DNA of 64,000 bases from Ignelater luminosus (taxonomy: Eukaryota > Arthropoda > Insecta > Coleoptera > Elateridae): assembly GCA_011009095.1 (NCBI GenBank), contig VTPC01089975.1:362293-426292 (forward strand), in the 5' to 3' direction. Every line of letters starts with the position of its first letter. The stretch's first letter is position 1. This document shows positions 24,525-37,639 of the stretch, piece after piece. The notes below the pieces were generated by a model. It was not told the origin of the DNA and made no database searches. It saw only the letters and a program-made list of their open reading frames with translations. The translations under genes were made by a program, and so were the position numbers.

Positions 24525-27500
24525 GCTTAATAAGTTTACGATCTGTATTCGCATCTCTTGCTGAAAGTCATTGAAAAAGGAATACAATAAATATATGCAA
24601 ATTCAAGATAGAAAAGCAAAATCTGTGTCAACGAAAAAGGAAAATCTTAAATGAACGAAGCAAACACAGAAAATTGCCATAATTGTTATTTTCCATGCCC
24701 AAATTGATCAGCACCAACGACTGCTCCTAGTCCTTGTTGATTTCGAAAATAATGTTGGGAAAACCATTAACAATTTAGTTACTACACAATGTATGCTACA
24801 CTTTCCTCTGTTAAAATAAATCATCATTAATGCTTACAAAATTCCTTCTAAACGATTTATGTCTTATAGAGTAAGGATAGCGCAATTCTTTTTTGTATTT
24901 ATGAAAAATTGCAGACAGAGTCAATAGCTGAACGTTAGCCCAAACAGTTAGCTCTAAACCATAAACAGTAATGTATTGAAAAACCTCAATATGATAAATC
25001 TCGAACAAGAGGTCCAAAATCTCGGAGCAGCACAGAATATCAAAAACATACACAAAAAGTAAGTTTGACCTAGCAAAAATATTCACTCAACATTATTTGC
25101 CTGAAAGCAACAAGTGCAGTATTTTAAATCTGACAGAAGGCAATGTGGTTTTATTTTCCACTTATAATTGGTTACATTTGGTGAACCGTTTAGAGCAACA
25201 GAAGCAAAACTAAGACTTGGGACGATAATTTCAGAAACTCAAAACTAACTATTTAAGACAGGAGAACACTATAGGGTCAATACTGTTGTCTGTGCTGAAT
25301 GATTTGACTCAACAATGAGAGTGGACAAAATAATATAAATTCTACAAGCTTTGCAAAAGCTAGCTAACTTATGTATTGCTTAGAACTACCGCTCTGTATA
25401 AGGCAAAGATTCTAACTGGATGTGTCCGCACTCATAGCTGATTCAAATAAACTCCATGCGACCAGAGAAACTTGATACCAATTGTATCAAAAAGAATCCA
25501 AGCTGTTGGTTCAAAAAAATTGGTCAGTAAAGAAGCAGATAATTTTTTTAAAGCACATGAGATCTTCCAAATGACCAAATTAGAAATGCAGCTTACATTT
25601 TATAACCTACGGGTATCAGTAACAGAATCTTTTCTCTATTCTTCTTTCCAGATAAAAGTGCTATTACCAGATCATAACCTATCACTGCGCAAAGAAAACT
25701 AGAGAAGGTCTTGAAGAAGGTGATTAGATAATCAAAACTTTGTAAGTATTTTATCTTATTGTTGAGAATTCTAACTACTATGCGATTCACTTTGAGAATA
25801 CGGTACAGGTTCTTATGAGCAACGGGGTTGCCAAACATATCTTTCATACTAGAGTTTAACACTTTGATTTACAAACTCCCATAAGAAGTAATGCACTGGC
25901 TATAGTTCCTGTAGTATATTCTCAAAAATGTCAAAAAATTACTCAAAAACAATAACAGGACACTGACAGAAGAATGGGGACTTACCCGAACATCTACTTA
26001 ATTACTTAGTCTAAAGACAATCAGTAAATGGAGACCAAGCAAAAATCAAGTTTTTGATGTGACTAGAAATGTCACTGCTAGTAAGACATTTGGTAATGAA
26101 TGGTTTCAACATTTTTTTAAAATTATTGTGAGTTAAGTTACAAAAACCAAAACTGACTTTTAAGATGATTGAAAAGTAGTAGTAGTAATTCTTGAAGAGG
26201 ACATTAAAGATATAATAGTTGTAAGTATTTGATTCCATGAAGAAATTCATATTATCAGGAAGAAAATCTTGATAATTTTCAAGATCGGAATTTTCACGTA
26301 ACTCTTTAAGATGCCAAGTCAACTGTACATCAGTTATCTGAAACAGTTTTCTCACTTTCTTTTCGTAACAATTCTCATCCTTTTGAGACAGTCGGGTCAC
26401 ATCTGCTATGTTTTCAACAATCGTGGAATTGCAATAGAGTCTATCAAAAGTGTTTGTTCTGTTTTTCCAAGCGGCTCTTTTTCTTGCATCCTCACATTGT
26501 CAACCTTGCCTAACATGTCGTGGTAATGCTTATGGAATCAGTTTTCAAACCATTTCTTTCTTGTAGGTTTCATTGATCAGTAATAGACTTATACTTGTGG
26601 CTTTTTGTAGCTGTGATTTCTGACTCTTTTTGCTGTATTTAGATTATCAATCATGGGTTTGGTGTATTCTCTGTATAAGTCTTCTCAATAATTCTTGGTT
26701 TGATGGTAATCCCACAGCAATTATGGTTCTGCTATTAATCCTACTTATAAATATTATAGTGTTGCTTCGATTTGGCTTCCTAATTCTATCTGAAGATGTT
26801 AAGTTTCCTTGCGTGACTCTAATGTTTAGACATTTAACTAATTTACACTTCTTGGAAATGTAAAATAGGCAATACCATACTACTGAGTGAGTGAACGCAA
26901 TTAACTAAACTACTTCTGTGCTTTTAGTTAAGTATCATGTCAGCATTAAACTGTAACAAATAGTAAATGGCGCAAAAAAGGTGTTAGGAAGATTGTTTTG
27001 TTGCAGAGTTGAACCATCACATACGGTCGCAAAACTTCCAAGACCAAGTAAAGTTGTAGGTTGTTTACAGCAGCGTTGTGCTATCTTTGTAGACTCTTTA
27101 TAACAAACAAGGTTCTGTGTGCCAAAATTTAAAATTAATAACCTGCCTTCCTAAGAATTTCTCTATAAGTCAAGATTTTGGACTATTGGATGCATTGCAC
27201 TCTTTTAGAACCATAGTAATAGATTTCTCTTAATACCATACTCTTACTGCACTGGCGTAATGCGCAATTGCCTAATCTGGCCTAAGTAGTGGCCGAATTT
27301 GGTGTTACTTTTGGAGGCATTATTTTTTATGTTTTCTGACTTATCGTTTCTAAAGAGATGAATGCTGACCTTTAAGGCCGTAGATACAAATAGCTCGCTT
27401 GTAAATTCTGACCTTTTCTTCCGTTTACAGTTTGTCGGGACTTTAGACACTGTAAATTTTATCATACATTGTTATGCAATCATGTTTCGTTAGCAACTCT

Positions 27501-28300
27501 TTATAAAGCTTCTGGTGTTGCTTGAACTCTTCCATTCCGTCTTTTTACTGACCCTCTGCACATAAGAGCTTGACATTCTTACTTTTTCGACTTTATCTCT
27601 CTTCGAAATCTTTACTTTCTTCTTAAAAACGCTAAAACTCTATAAGGCATGTTTGGGTCCCTTTCCTCTTGTTTTCCTCTACTTATTAGCTTCTTGTTAA
27701 TAGTTAGACTTTGCTCTCTCTATCTTTTTAAAGCAACATATGTCGTCGATAGTGAAAAGTTTAGCTTTGCAGGCAGCACGTGAATACCTAAAACGGGATT
27801 TGTGCTCGTGCAAGATTATTGCTGCTGTTCTTATTCTGACAATGACTCTCGTTTCTATAGTAACACTTTGACGTCGTAAGTTATAAACAGTCTTTATTGT
27901 TCAAATTTTGGCGTGCACAACCATTAATTTAGGAATTGGTTCAGCTTCTTTCTACTCAGCTTGCTAGAGCTCGACTGTTTTTACAATTTGCTTGCCAAAT
28001 CTCCAGTTACAAATGATTTATCAAGAAAGCTTAAACCGATATTACGATTAGTTGTTGGCCGTTTACTGAAAATACTATATATTCCGTTTTCCTACTCACC
28101 GCTAAATCAAACCGGATAGAGAAGCCTGTTAGGAACGTGAAGATTGAGGCCACAATGTTTGTTGGATAAATTCAACACCTTTACATTCTTAATTAAGCTT
28201 AAAGGGGATCACAACACAAAAAACAAGTTTGTCTCAAATCGAAGTTTTCAGATATTTATATTCATGTGTAATTTTTTCGAAAGTTTGTCTGATACGATAA
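24525..28300. other. AT-rich non-coding DNA
   Basis: No supported gene. Minus-strand frames at 24811-25086, 25593-25862 and 26011-26400 (129 codons) are the longest. None shows a domain, signal peptide or homology that I recognise, and their flanks are stop-rich. Confidence 0.5.
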
Positions 28301-28329
28301 GGAAGTTATGAGCAATAATTGAAATGTAT

Positions 28330-29279
28330 GTGACGTCAAAGCGCAGACCAGCCGCGAGAGACACTCTACTTTTATATGCATTGCGTTCACATTTGCTTGT
28401 GTTTTTACAAGCAGTTTTTAGGTTACATTTTAAACTTAATTTAAGAGTGCCTACTTGTAGTGTGTACAGTTATAGAAATAGTTCAAAGAATAAAAACAAA
28501 TGAAAGAGGGGAATATTTTTTTATAAATTTCCAAACAGAAATCATTCCCCAAAGGGATTTGCCATGTGGCTAGAATGCTGCAAATGTCCATGAATTTATC
28601 AGAAGTGAATTGTTTATGTTGGTACTAGATAGCGCCAAGTTTTGTTTAAAACATTTTGTCCAGTTAGCAATTCTTTCTTAAAACGGATTTTTGTTTTTAA
28701 ACCGAGATTACATGTCTACTTACAAATAAGATTAGTTTTGAAAATTGGGGGCACTCGGTAACAACAAAAATCCTTATTTTTAACTTTTTCCACTGACTTT
28801 TTTTTCAACACAACACATGCTTTCCTCATCAGTCAACATCTACAATTCCTGCATTTACACCACTTAATCTGTCTTGTTCTTAATGTGATGTTTAATATTC
28901 GTTATTTATTATTATTAGAATTATTATCACTTGCTTCTTCGAAATTCTCACGAACAGATTTAAACTGATAAGGTTTGAATTCATTTTAAAATAAAACACA
29001 AATAAATATTATTCTAAAAATAAACAAACAAATTTTAATTTGGACACTCCATTGAAATTTATAAAGGTTTATTGGTTAAAATTGAAGATTTAAAATATGA
29101 ATATTTCACCCTTATATATTTACGATAACAGTCTTAAATGCTTACTGAACGAATCCACATAATATAACGGAATTGACATGTATTTCTCGCAACGTGTAAT
29201 TTGATCTAAGAGGACAATAAATTTCCTGATACAATGCTACAGATAGACACAACACAACCGTCTTGCGCTTTGACGTCAC
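28330..29279. repeat. Widely spaced inverted repeat with CRE core
   Basis: GTGACGTCAAAGCGCA at 28330-28345 faces its exact reverse complement TGCGCTTTGACGTCAC at 29264-29279. Each arm contains the palindrome TGACGTCA, the classic cAMP-response element. The arms may be the ends of an unrecognised element or two copies of a dispersed repeat. Confidence 0.55.
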
Positions 29280-29299
29280 TCTCAAATCTTTAAACAGCA

Positions 29300-32200
29300 A
29301 TATCTACATAACTATTCCGAGTATCAAAACGGGACTTAGACCATTCAAATTCCATTTCAGTGACCTACAAAAATATGTTAAAAAATAGCACATTGACACT
29401 TTTAATTGCTATAGGGCAGATACTTCTATAAAGTTAAAAGGATTTATTAGATTTACGCGGTCTTAACTACCTTTATAGGTAGTCTGATTAAACTCCACAA
29501 AATTTAATATGATTATGTTGGCCAATCTATGCATACTCTAAAACACCAGTCAAAGAAAGCAATTGATAGTTATGCATCTCTCAACGATGCGACATTCTTT
29601 ACCCTTCTGCTTAATTCCAGCTCTGAGTGACAGAATTATTGCTCAAAAAAGATGTTGCAATATCGATTTAGCTTTTTAAACTAAATAATAATAATAATAA
29701 TTTTTCACTTTGCTTACCTTAGTTTGATTTCATTAGTTCACTGTTATAGAGGGAATAGCGCAAGGGCTGACCCTTTTAGTTGAATTGCATTATCGCAGAG
29801 AACTGTAGTTTATAAAGTAGTTTAGCAATCAATACGGGCTTTGTTATAAAGATATAAAGATGAGATTGAAGTTAATAATACAAAAATTAATCATATTATT
29901 TGTTTACTTTTAAATAAGATATTCATAATTTGCCGTTAAGTAAAATGAGAAATCATCTTACGAGTACTAATTGTAAGTACTTGAGTTTTATAATTTATGG
30001 CCTATCTTCATTAAACGATTGTCAAATAAACATTTTATAAGCGAGTGAAAGATTCTTTTGAAAAATTCAAAACATTTTATAGCTTTAACGAATATCGTAT
30101 ATAAATAATTTTAGTGATATGTTAAGTGCGTACTTTAGTTATTCTTGTGATTGTATACTAAGCGGATAATGGTATCAATAAATATTATTTTAGAGGATGA
30201 ATATCAAATGTAAGCTAATAAAAATTCCTTTTTAAACTGTAGTTTTGCGAAAAACATTTAACTTTTTTTAAGGATAGCTTAAATCACTCTTTTACCAAAT
30301 TTATATTTCAACTTAAAGAATTCCGATTTAAAAAATTTCTACGTTTTCTCTTTTTTTCGCTAAATTTAGTTGTTAATACTAGAAATTACGATATAAAATT
30401 TTTTAATCCATGCTTTCCGCATCAGAGTCTTTAAATTCTTTTCTCTTTACAGAACTATACCATACATAAAACTGAAAAAGCAAGTAGGAATTCGATTTGT
30501 ATTTTATTAGCTACATACATCTTCTAACGCTTCCTTGATCACTTATCTTCAGGTTTGTCTTGTTAAAACTAAGCTACGAATTTTATTATGATGACGATGC
30601 TCAATTTTAGCAAGTGTTTTCCATTATCCTGGTAAATTCTTGCATGGCAGGAAACAATAAAAATTAACATTGCTTAAGAGAAGACAAATATCTAACAAGA
30701 TGCAAGGAGAAGGTATGTTGTCGTTGGTAAGTAACGCATAGCTCAAGAGAAACGCACCGACATGCAGGACTAGAGTCCAGCTTTGTCAATTGTCACCTGG
30801 GCCTTGTATCTTCGAGCGCCTGTCTTCAGACAGAGCTACATATCACTGCTAGTGTGTATTGGAGATGCATGTACAAATAACTATTTGTTTTGTAACGAAG
30901 AAGTTACATGGTTTGAAGATTATCACGAACTTCTGCGGATTCTAGAAAAATCAAACAAAGCTTAGTAGGATTATATAACAAAACATTTTTTGTGTCTGCA
31001 TTATTAATATCTAGGTTGTCAGTTTTCTTTGTTGGTAAAGAAATTCTAATTCAAGTATTAATAGAGTTGTAGGTAGATAATTTATGTGCGTGTGGATGAT
31101 GCGATGACACTTTTATAGTGGTGTCCGTTTACGGTAAATGCTGTTTTTTATAGTTATCTGCAGTTGACACTTTGTATTCTTATAAAATCTAAGATTATGA
31201 ATGCAAATCAAAAAGTTATAGCTTTAAAGTTTATTTTGTAAATAAATTATTTAACGCACAGTGAAAATCTATGTTAAGTATGGGTGTTTGTGTTTACAGA
31301 CCAAAAAAAAAACAAGATAAAGGAAAACGTTTATATAGGTGATTTGGAAACTATCAGGTGTTTTGGATTTTATTAGTAGGACTAGAATTAATTCTACAGT
31401 CTACATTTTGCGTAGGTGTCTTATTTAAATGAGGTAATAAAAAGAGAATATTGAAGAATTAGGTTATTCTGAAGCGTTTTTATCAAATCTACTGAACACA
31501 CTAAAATTTGATGATCTATTGGGTAGTACTTGGAAAAATATACTTCAATAGATTTCGTAAAAATTGATCCAAATCTATTGGAGCTTAGAAACTACTTTGA
31601 AAAGTCTCTATAAAGTGTTGGAAGCAGAAAAGAAATGTGAAGAGAAATAAAAATGAAATATTTCTGTGGACTCACGAAACGAATAAAAAACGAAAGCAAA
31701 AACAGTTAAGAAAGAAAAATATGCAACGTCAAAGAATTTCATTTTTGCATAGATTGGGTTCAATTCAGTACCTATAGCAAAAAGTCTATGTCCGCGATCA
31801 ATCAATCTTAAATCATAGTTCTCTGTAGCGCTCTCACTGCCTTAGTAAAGTGCATACACTTTTCAATTTTTCTTGCTGGGAAAAGTTATAATCAAATAAG
31901 AATTTTCTTCCGGCTTCAGTCTTATATGATCAAGGCATACGATTTTTCTGAGTAGATTTAGAAGAACAGAGTTTTGTTGAAGTCCCAAATCATCTAAACA
32001 AAAAGAATAATCTATATGGTATAGACCGCATGACGTTCAATTTTAATAATTTATTACCATGTGACCGACAGCTTCTGTTTTAATGTATAATTGCTACTGT
32101 TCAGATGTTAGAGGTATTCTTCAGTGCGCTCAATAATACACAAGCGCTTTAGCAGAAAAGAGAGATTCTTCATTAGATCCCAAGGTCTGCCAAATATCCT

Positions 32201-34120
32201 TTCTGATTTTGAAAGTTTTGCTAGATGGTCTCTTGTTCACAATAAAAGCAAAAAATAAACGGCATTTTCAGGGCTGTTGGCGTTTTATCCTTTTGGAGTC
32301 TTTCCATATAGTTTCCTAAATCTCTGTCCCGTATACAACTATCAACATTATATCTTGAATATACATCATCCTATATATTGTTTGAATTTACAGCTTTTTC
32401 CACTTATTGTGATTACTCTATACGGTTTGGCTATGGACGCTTTCTTAGCTTTCTACAATGTTCTAACAAACAACAATCTTTAGTCAACCACTAGCGCCTA
32501 GTACTTTACTGATTTGCTACATGTTATGTCGTGTCAATCTCTTCGTACGTATACACCTTTCTATGTTTGTTTTCTAAGCTGTATTCTAGAGTGTTGTTCT
32601 TCGCCCAATTCCGGTAAGCTTCCCAAATCACTTGCCATTTGTCTTCGACCATTTTTGCAGACAGATCTACGCATAAGACGATCTGGTCCTTTGCAAACAC
32701 CTAGAAAGTTGTAGAATTTTCAGATATGAAGATTTCTCGTCAGTTGTGGTAACGCTATTGCAGCTGATATTTAGTACCATCTATTGATTTATGATTTTCG
32801 TTAATAAAATTGATGGATCGAATATGTACTATTGCGATGTTGTCGCGATGAGCAAGCTTTCCGACGATTTAGCCAATTTAGCGGATTTTGTAACAAAAAT
32901 AACTGGAAAACAATCTTGCTGAAACAGGAATGTAAAAATTAATATACTACATAGAGTAAATACTTGTAGTGATATTCAGTTGATAATTAAGACAAAAAAA
33001 CCTTTACAAAGTAATTTGCATCATTAAACAATTAGGTATCCATAGACTGCTAAAAGAATCTAACATCCAGTTTTTTCAACCTAGCTTAAGACGCAGCTTG
33101 GTTAAGGTCAGTTTAAATATGGCTCTGTTTAATTTAAAAGGTTTTTGCTACACCACGAGATTTAGGAGCTGTCTTGCCCAAACCGAGGATTTATTGCATA
33201 TTTTTTGGTTCTTTTAAAATAACCACCACTTTTTAGGCGTAAGCAACTACATGTGGAATTGGATTTCAAAATTCAGTAGTACACTAGCACCTGCGGCAAT
33301 TGTACTGCACCTCCTTCCTGGTAAAGTTGCAGTAATTTTTGAAATCAAAAGTATGTAGGAAAAGGATAGTTTCTGTTAGCTTATTATCTAGCAAAATCAA
33401 CAGTTATTTGCATGTATTGATTGCTAAATATACCTAGACCTAAAAGAATTAGCATATCGATTTCCAAGGTACCTTATGTATTGGTGTAATGAAAGCATTC
33501 GACATAGGCGAATTGCATAACCGAGTTAATCCGTGATTGGTGATACTTGTTTGTCTCAAGGTTTTATATTATGTTAACTGGATGCTACTACAGAACCACC
33601 AAAATTCAGCTAATACATCTGTGTTAGCAAAACAAGGTACGTATAGTATTTAGAAAACATTTCTTTCGTGTTTTTGAAACTATGCGGTTTTTGATTCTTT
33701 TTTTGGCATCCAGAACGTAAGCACTTTCAATTCTTAATAGAATAAACAGGCGAGAGACAGTTTTCATATCCATGTTCTTAAAATTAATGGCTTTTGGTGA
33801 ATATCTCAGACACCGATGACCAGTTATGAAGCTTTCGTATTCTCAAAAGTGGCAAATAAGCAAGCAATAATACTTATCTTGTAACAGTCATTTCATCAAT
33901 TCCTGTTACAAAAGTCTTATTCAATTATTAATCAATTTCAAGTTGAATATTTCTTTCTTACTAAATCTAACTTGTTGACAGTGAGACGCTGGGTATAATT
34001 TTTTCTGTTTTCAATTATATTTGTGAATCCGATTGTCTGGTCTGGGGGGAGGGGAGAATGTTACTTGAACGAACAACGACCTTGTCGAGGACAGAGAGAA
34101 CGCAAACAGGTTTTGTGCTG
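29300..34120. other. AT-rich non-coding DNA
   Basis: No supported gene over about 4.8 kb. There is an (AAT)n run at about 29683-29702. Short frames at 30783-30965, 31608-31805, 32277-32483 and 32514-32714 have no recognisable domain. Confidence 0.55.
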
Positions 34121-34124
34121 TGTT

Positions 34125-34270
34125 CTTGCAGTAGCCATTGACGCCACAAAATTCCTCCCTTCATCAGGCTAAAGAAGCTCCACGAGGAGCTTAAAACGGC
34201 CTCCCGCCTTCGGCGGGAATTTAACGATTGACTTGACTTGACTTGACTTGACTTGACTTGCAGTAGCCAT
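34125..34270 (+). mobile_element. Short retroposed insertion with two hairpins and (ACTTG)n tail
   Basis: A 118-bp insert at 34139-34256 lies between two copies of CTTGCAGTAGCCAT (34125-34138 and 34257-34270). That is a 14-bp target-site duplication typical of target-primed insertion. The insert holds two adjacent perfect stem-loops, AAGCTCC/GGAGCTT at 34175-34192 and TCCCGCC/GGCGGGA at 34202-34218. It ends in six ACTTG units instead of poly(A). It is probably the 3' end of a LINE, or a SINE that uses such an end, whose reverse transcriptase recognises the hairpins. The family is unknown to me. The core is far richer in GC than its surroundings. Confidence 0.75.
34231..34260. repeat. (ACTTG)6 microsatellite
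   Basis: Six perfect pentanucleotide units forming the tail of the retroposed insertion. The last four bases overlap the target duplication. Confidence 0.9.
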
Positions 34271-35155
34271 CTTTGACGCGAGTTTTAGTGTTTAAAAGGC
34301 CTAAATCTTAGGGTAAGGATAATTTTTTTATTGTTGTACCCTTTCTGAGGCTTCATTCGGTTTTTTTTGTCTCATTAGCCTTTACGGAGGAGGCACTATT
34401 TTTACAATTCAATTCATTTTATGTGACTGGCTCTTTAGATAAATCTTTATTGTTAGAAAAATGTATAATAAATTTTTCTGAAATCTTAATTTTATATTTT
34501 AAAATTTTATTCTGTTATTAAATTTAAATCTAATATACATTTTTTTGGCGCTCCTCTATATATTTATAGTTATTTTTTTTGTATTCTTCGAATTAATAGA
34601 ATATTATATAAAGTGCATTTCTGCGTTTTATTGTATGCATAAATGAGAACCTTCACCTAAGGCAACCCCTGAGCTAGTCTGGCCTAGGACCTTTGTTCCT
34701 AGATTGCAAAAATCATAATCCATTTTGTAACGCAAGGTTACGTTACAGTCTTTTATGGATCTGGAAAGCAACCCAGTCCGAGATATGCAACCAGTATCAT
34801 CCTAGTTCCTGACTAGTTTCAATTCTGGATTGCCGTTCTTGAGAATTTCTAAAGACTTTTGCTCTGACATTAGTTAGCTTTTGGTTTTATTTTTTCTTTA
34901 GAGGTTGTTGCATCCATGCTATATTCAATATTTCTGCATTTGATCTATTTCTTCTATTCTAAGGCGCTGTCTTCCAGGCAACTATTTGTTAGAAACTAAA
35001 CATAATTTTAAAGAAATTTTCAAAACCTATTGTGCGTTCATTATGCCTATGGAATTAGGCAATGCTCCTTTAAACATGCGTAGATGTAGAAGTTGACTTT
35101 ATGATAATGTTTTTGAGTTGAATATAGTCTTTGGATTTATTTTCCCAACTGCGCA
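34271..35155. other. AT-rich non-coding DNA
   Basis: Nothing recognisable. Confidence 0.55.
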
Positions 35156-35159
35156 AAAT

Positions 35160-35560
35160 CAAATATTTTCTACAAGATTATTGACTAATTCGAGATTAAA
35201 AACGTCAATTGGTTCATAACGTCCCAATGTTTTGGGAAATTTTTCTTTTTGGTTAATTTTGTAAGAAAGAACTTTTTCTGCAGTACTAAAGTATGAAGTC
35301 TTGCTCAAATCCAATAACATTTCAGGTTGTGGATTTCTTTTTACATCATAGTGATTCCACGGTTATTCTTAAGATTCTTGAAGATACCTTAGTTTTAACT
35401 CCGGCAAGATTCTTAATTTGTCAAACACTCCTAAGCCATCCATTCTAATGGCAGAAAATATTTGAGATTCTGGAAGATATCTTATTGATGCGTTTTCAAA
35501 ATCTCTCAATCTCGCTCTAGTTTTCTCTTTCCCTTTCTCTTTTATGGTCTCCGTCACCTC
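35160..35560 (-). pseudogene. Unidentified coding-like stretch (possible decayed gene)
   Basis: One minus-strand frame runs for about 400 nt, broken only by two stops close together at about 35363-35371 (TAA GAA TAA). The first half, 35557-35372, begins at a GTG and includes RMDGLGVFDKLRILPELKL. The second half, about 35362-35165, includes PQPEMLLDLSKTSYFSTAE and FPKTLGRYEPIDVFNLE. The amino-acid mix looks protein-like in a region where random frames are short. I do not recognise the family. A 20-bp motif (GATTCTTGAAGATACCTTA and a near copy) occurs twice, about 90 bp apart. It may be a decayed transposon or host gene, or chance. Confidence 0.3.
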
Positions 35561-36935
35561 AAAGATTCATTGCTGATGTTTGGCGCAATATCAGCAACAA
35601 TGAAAAAAGGTTTGACTTGAATTTTTTTCCATTAACTGTTTTTTCCAACTTTTTTTCTTTTGTCTAGAGTAGGTATAGTTGTAGTGTATTATTGTGATTT
35701 TGCCATCAAGAGTCAGCCAGAATAATTCTGAAAATAAGAAGTGTCTTAACCTCTCCATACACATCAACTGATTTTATTAAGGTTCTTTGTCACACACACA
35801 CAATTTACCTTGTAAAAATGCAAAAGAAGCATTTCTCTAGTTTTATAATTTCAGACTTTTAAAATACCCACAAGTAAGTATTCAGTTTTATTTCATACAG
35901 TAACGGTGTTCCAAAAGATAGAACAAGTAAACTTACTTTGATATTGTTCAATGGAAGTCCACAACATAATGTGGAATCTTGTGTATTTAGCAAGGGACAA
36001 ATCTATAGAGAAAGTTAAACTGTAAAATCTAAAGATGGCATTTACTTAATCAATTACCTTTTTAAATCGACAGAAGTCAATTAATCGAAGAGTAGAAGAA
36101 GAGTCTGTAAGTGCATTGACAGCTTGAGTATGTCAACGAACACAATCAGCTGGTGGATATTTAGTTTAATTAAATTATTTATTTTTTTAAATTTGTATTT
36201 TACTTGTTTATTTTGCTTGAATTTATGAATAATTAATTACCTTATATGAATTAGTGTAATAAGAGTATATAATAAGTAATTAGAAATGGCATCCTTTTAA
36301 ATAATAATTGATTTAGTAATGTTCCTGTTACTTAAAAACAAGCTACCGATATTATAGTTATACTATTTGTTTGTCGGAATAAGATATTCCTGTATGTGGA
36401 GCATTTATCATTTTCATAATTAATTTTTTGATTTTAATTTTAAATTTGTTTTTTTCATATTGCATTTGGAGATAGAATAAACAAAAGAACTGAGACAATT
36501 TCTTCTTTTTGGTTATTATCAAGGAGATTAACTTATCTAGGTTTTACCTTTATAAAAGGCAACACAGTGTTGCAACAAAATCAACAAACAAATTTATAAT
36601 GTCGTCGCTTTAACATTTTGTAGTTATTAATTCTATGAGAAAATTATACGGAAAATAACAACTGTAATTACCTTACTGTAAATTAAGAAAAATTAGGTTA
36701 GACTGCTCAATCGAACATTAAGAAAAGTTCGGCCTTTTACCGTTTTAAAAAGAGCCTTAAACAAATTTTGTATTCAGAGTTCTTGTTAATTTATAAACAA
36801 AAAAAGAGAATCAAAAAACAGACGTCGATTTGTCCTATTTAATAATGAAAATTAATCATCTTCACTTTTAGCATTATATTAAAGCTAATAGAGTGGATTC
36901 TAAAAAAGTAATTACCGAAGGATAACCATCAATCA
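35560..36935. other. AT-rich non-coding DNA
   Basis: Nothing recognisable apart from a short CA run at about 35791-35802. Confidence 0.55.
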
Positions 36936-36939
36936 GCAA

Positions 36940-37146
36940 ATGCCAGTGTACGGAGCGTTTGCTAACGACACAACTTCAACATTGAAGGAGGAAGTTAATC
37001 TTTCTCTTCTATACACAGAACAACAAGACAATAATGTATCCGATGACAGTCGGCGTAAACCGCAGATTATTTTGGATTACAATAAAACGAAAGTCACTGT
37101 CGTTGATACTAGAGATATCAAATTACGAAAGAATATGTTTAACTAG
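36940..37146 (+). pseudogene. piggyBac-like transposase fragment
   Basis: The 68-codon frame contains RRKPQIILDYNKTK followed by VDTRD, near residues 39-60. It matches the conserved piggyBac block KKPxIIxxYNxTKGGVDTxD in the late catalytic domain. The preceding 25 residues, including EVNLSLLYTEQQDNNVSDD, fit the strand and loop before it (LLSTMHxDxxV). The GGVD glycines are changed, the catalytic aspartate blocks upstream are missing and the frame ends soon after. It is a dead fragment of a transposase that normally cuts and pastes at TTAA. No terminal repeats were found. Confidence 0.65.
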
Positions 37147-37639
37147 TAGATAGTCTTACATTTATGTTTTTGTTGTGAATAATAATAAGGAATGTCACTC
37201 GATGTAATCTTTTTTTAAAAAAGTATTGGAGAAGGAAAATAATTTGCCTGGAAGTGTATACCAAAAAAAAGTTAATGCGAAATATTATTTCAGAAAAGTC
37301 CCAGTTTAATTAAATTTTATTAATTTCAAACGTTCTTTTTTACCGTATATGTAAATAGTCAGAAGAGGGCTGGTATAATATTAATGCTACTGTTATGGTA
37401 TTATTGATTAGTCCTGGTTGAAAACAAATTGGCTCGACAGAAAATTCCTCTAATAATTAATATCTCAGTTCCTTACGTGGAACACTCCAAGTTCTCTTTT
37501 TAAAGACAGGATTCTGAAACCTGAAATAGTGGCTAGAAGCAAGATGTAATAAACACCACTTAATTAAGAACAAATCAAAACTTCCTGTTTCGCACTTTAC
37601 ACCATATTATTAACCACATTAAAATATTTTGTTTACATA

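Noticed and set aside
25593..25862. Possible chemoreceptor-like membrane protein
   Set aside because: Hydrophobic segments are present, but no receptor signature motif and no continuing exons could be seen.
26011..26400. 129-codon minus-strand frame as a possible gene
   Set aside because: No recognisable domain, tyrosine/phenylalanine-rich from AT-rich DNA, no flanking exon-like signals. Chance is the simpler explanation.
34202..34230. GC-rich hairpin as a bacterial-type terminator
   Set aside because: It looks like one, but it lies inside a retroposed insertion with a target duplication in eukaryotic DNA. A structured 3' end of a retroelement explains it better.
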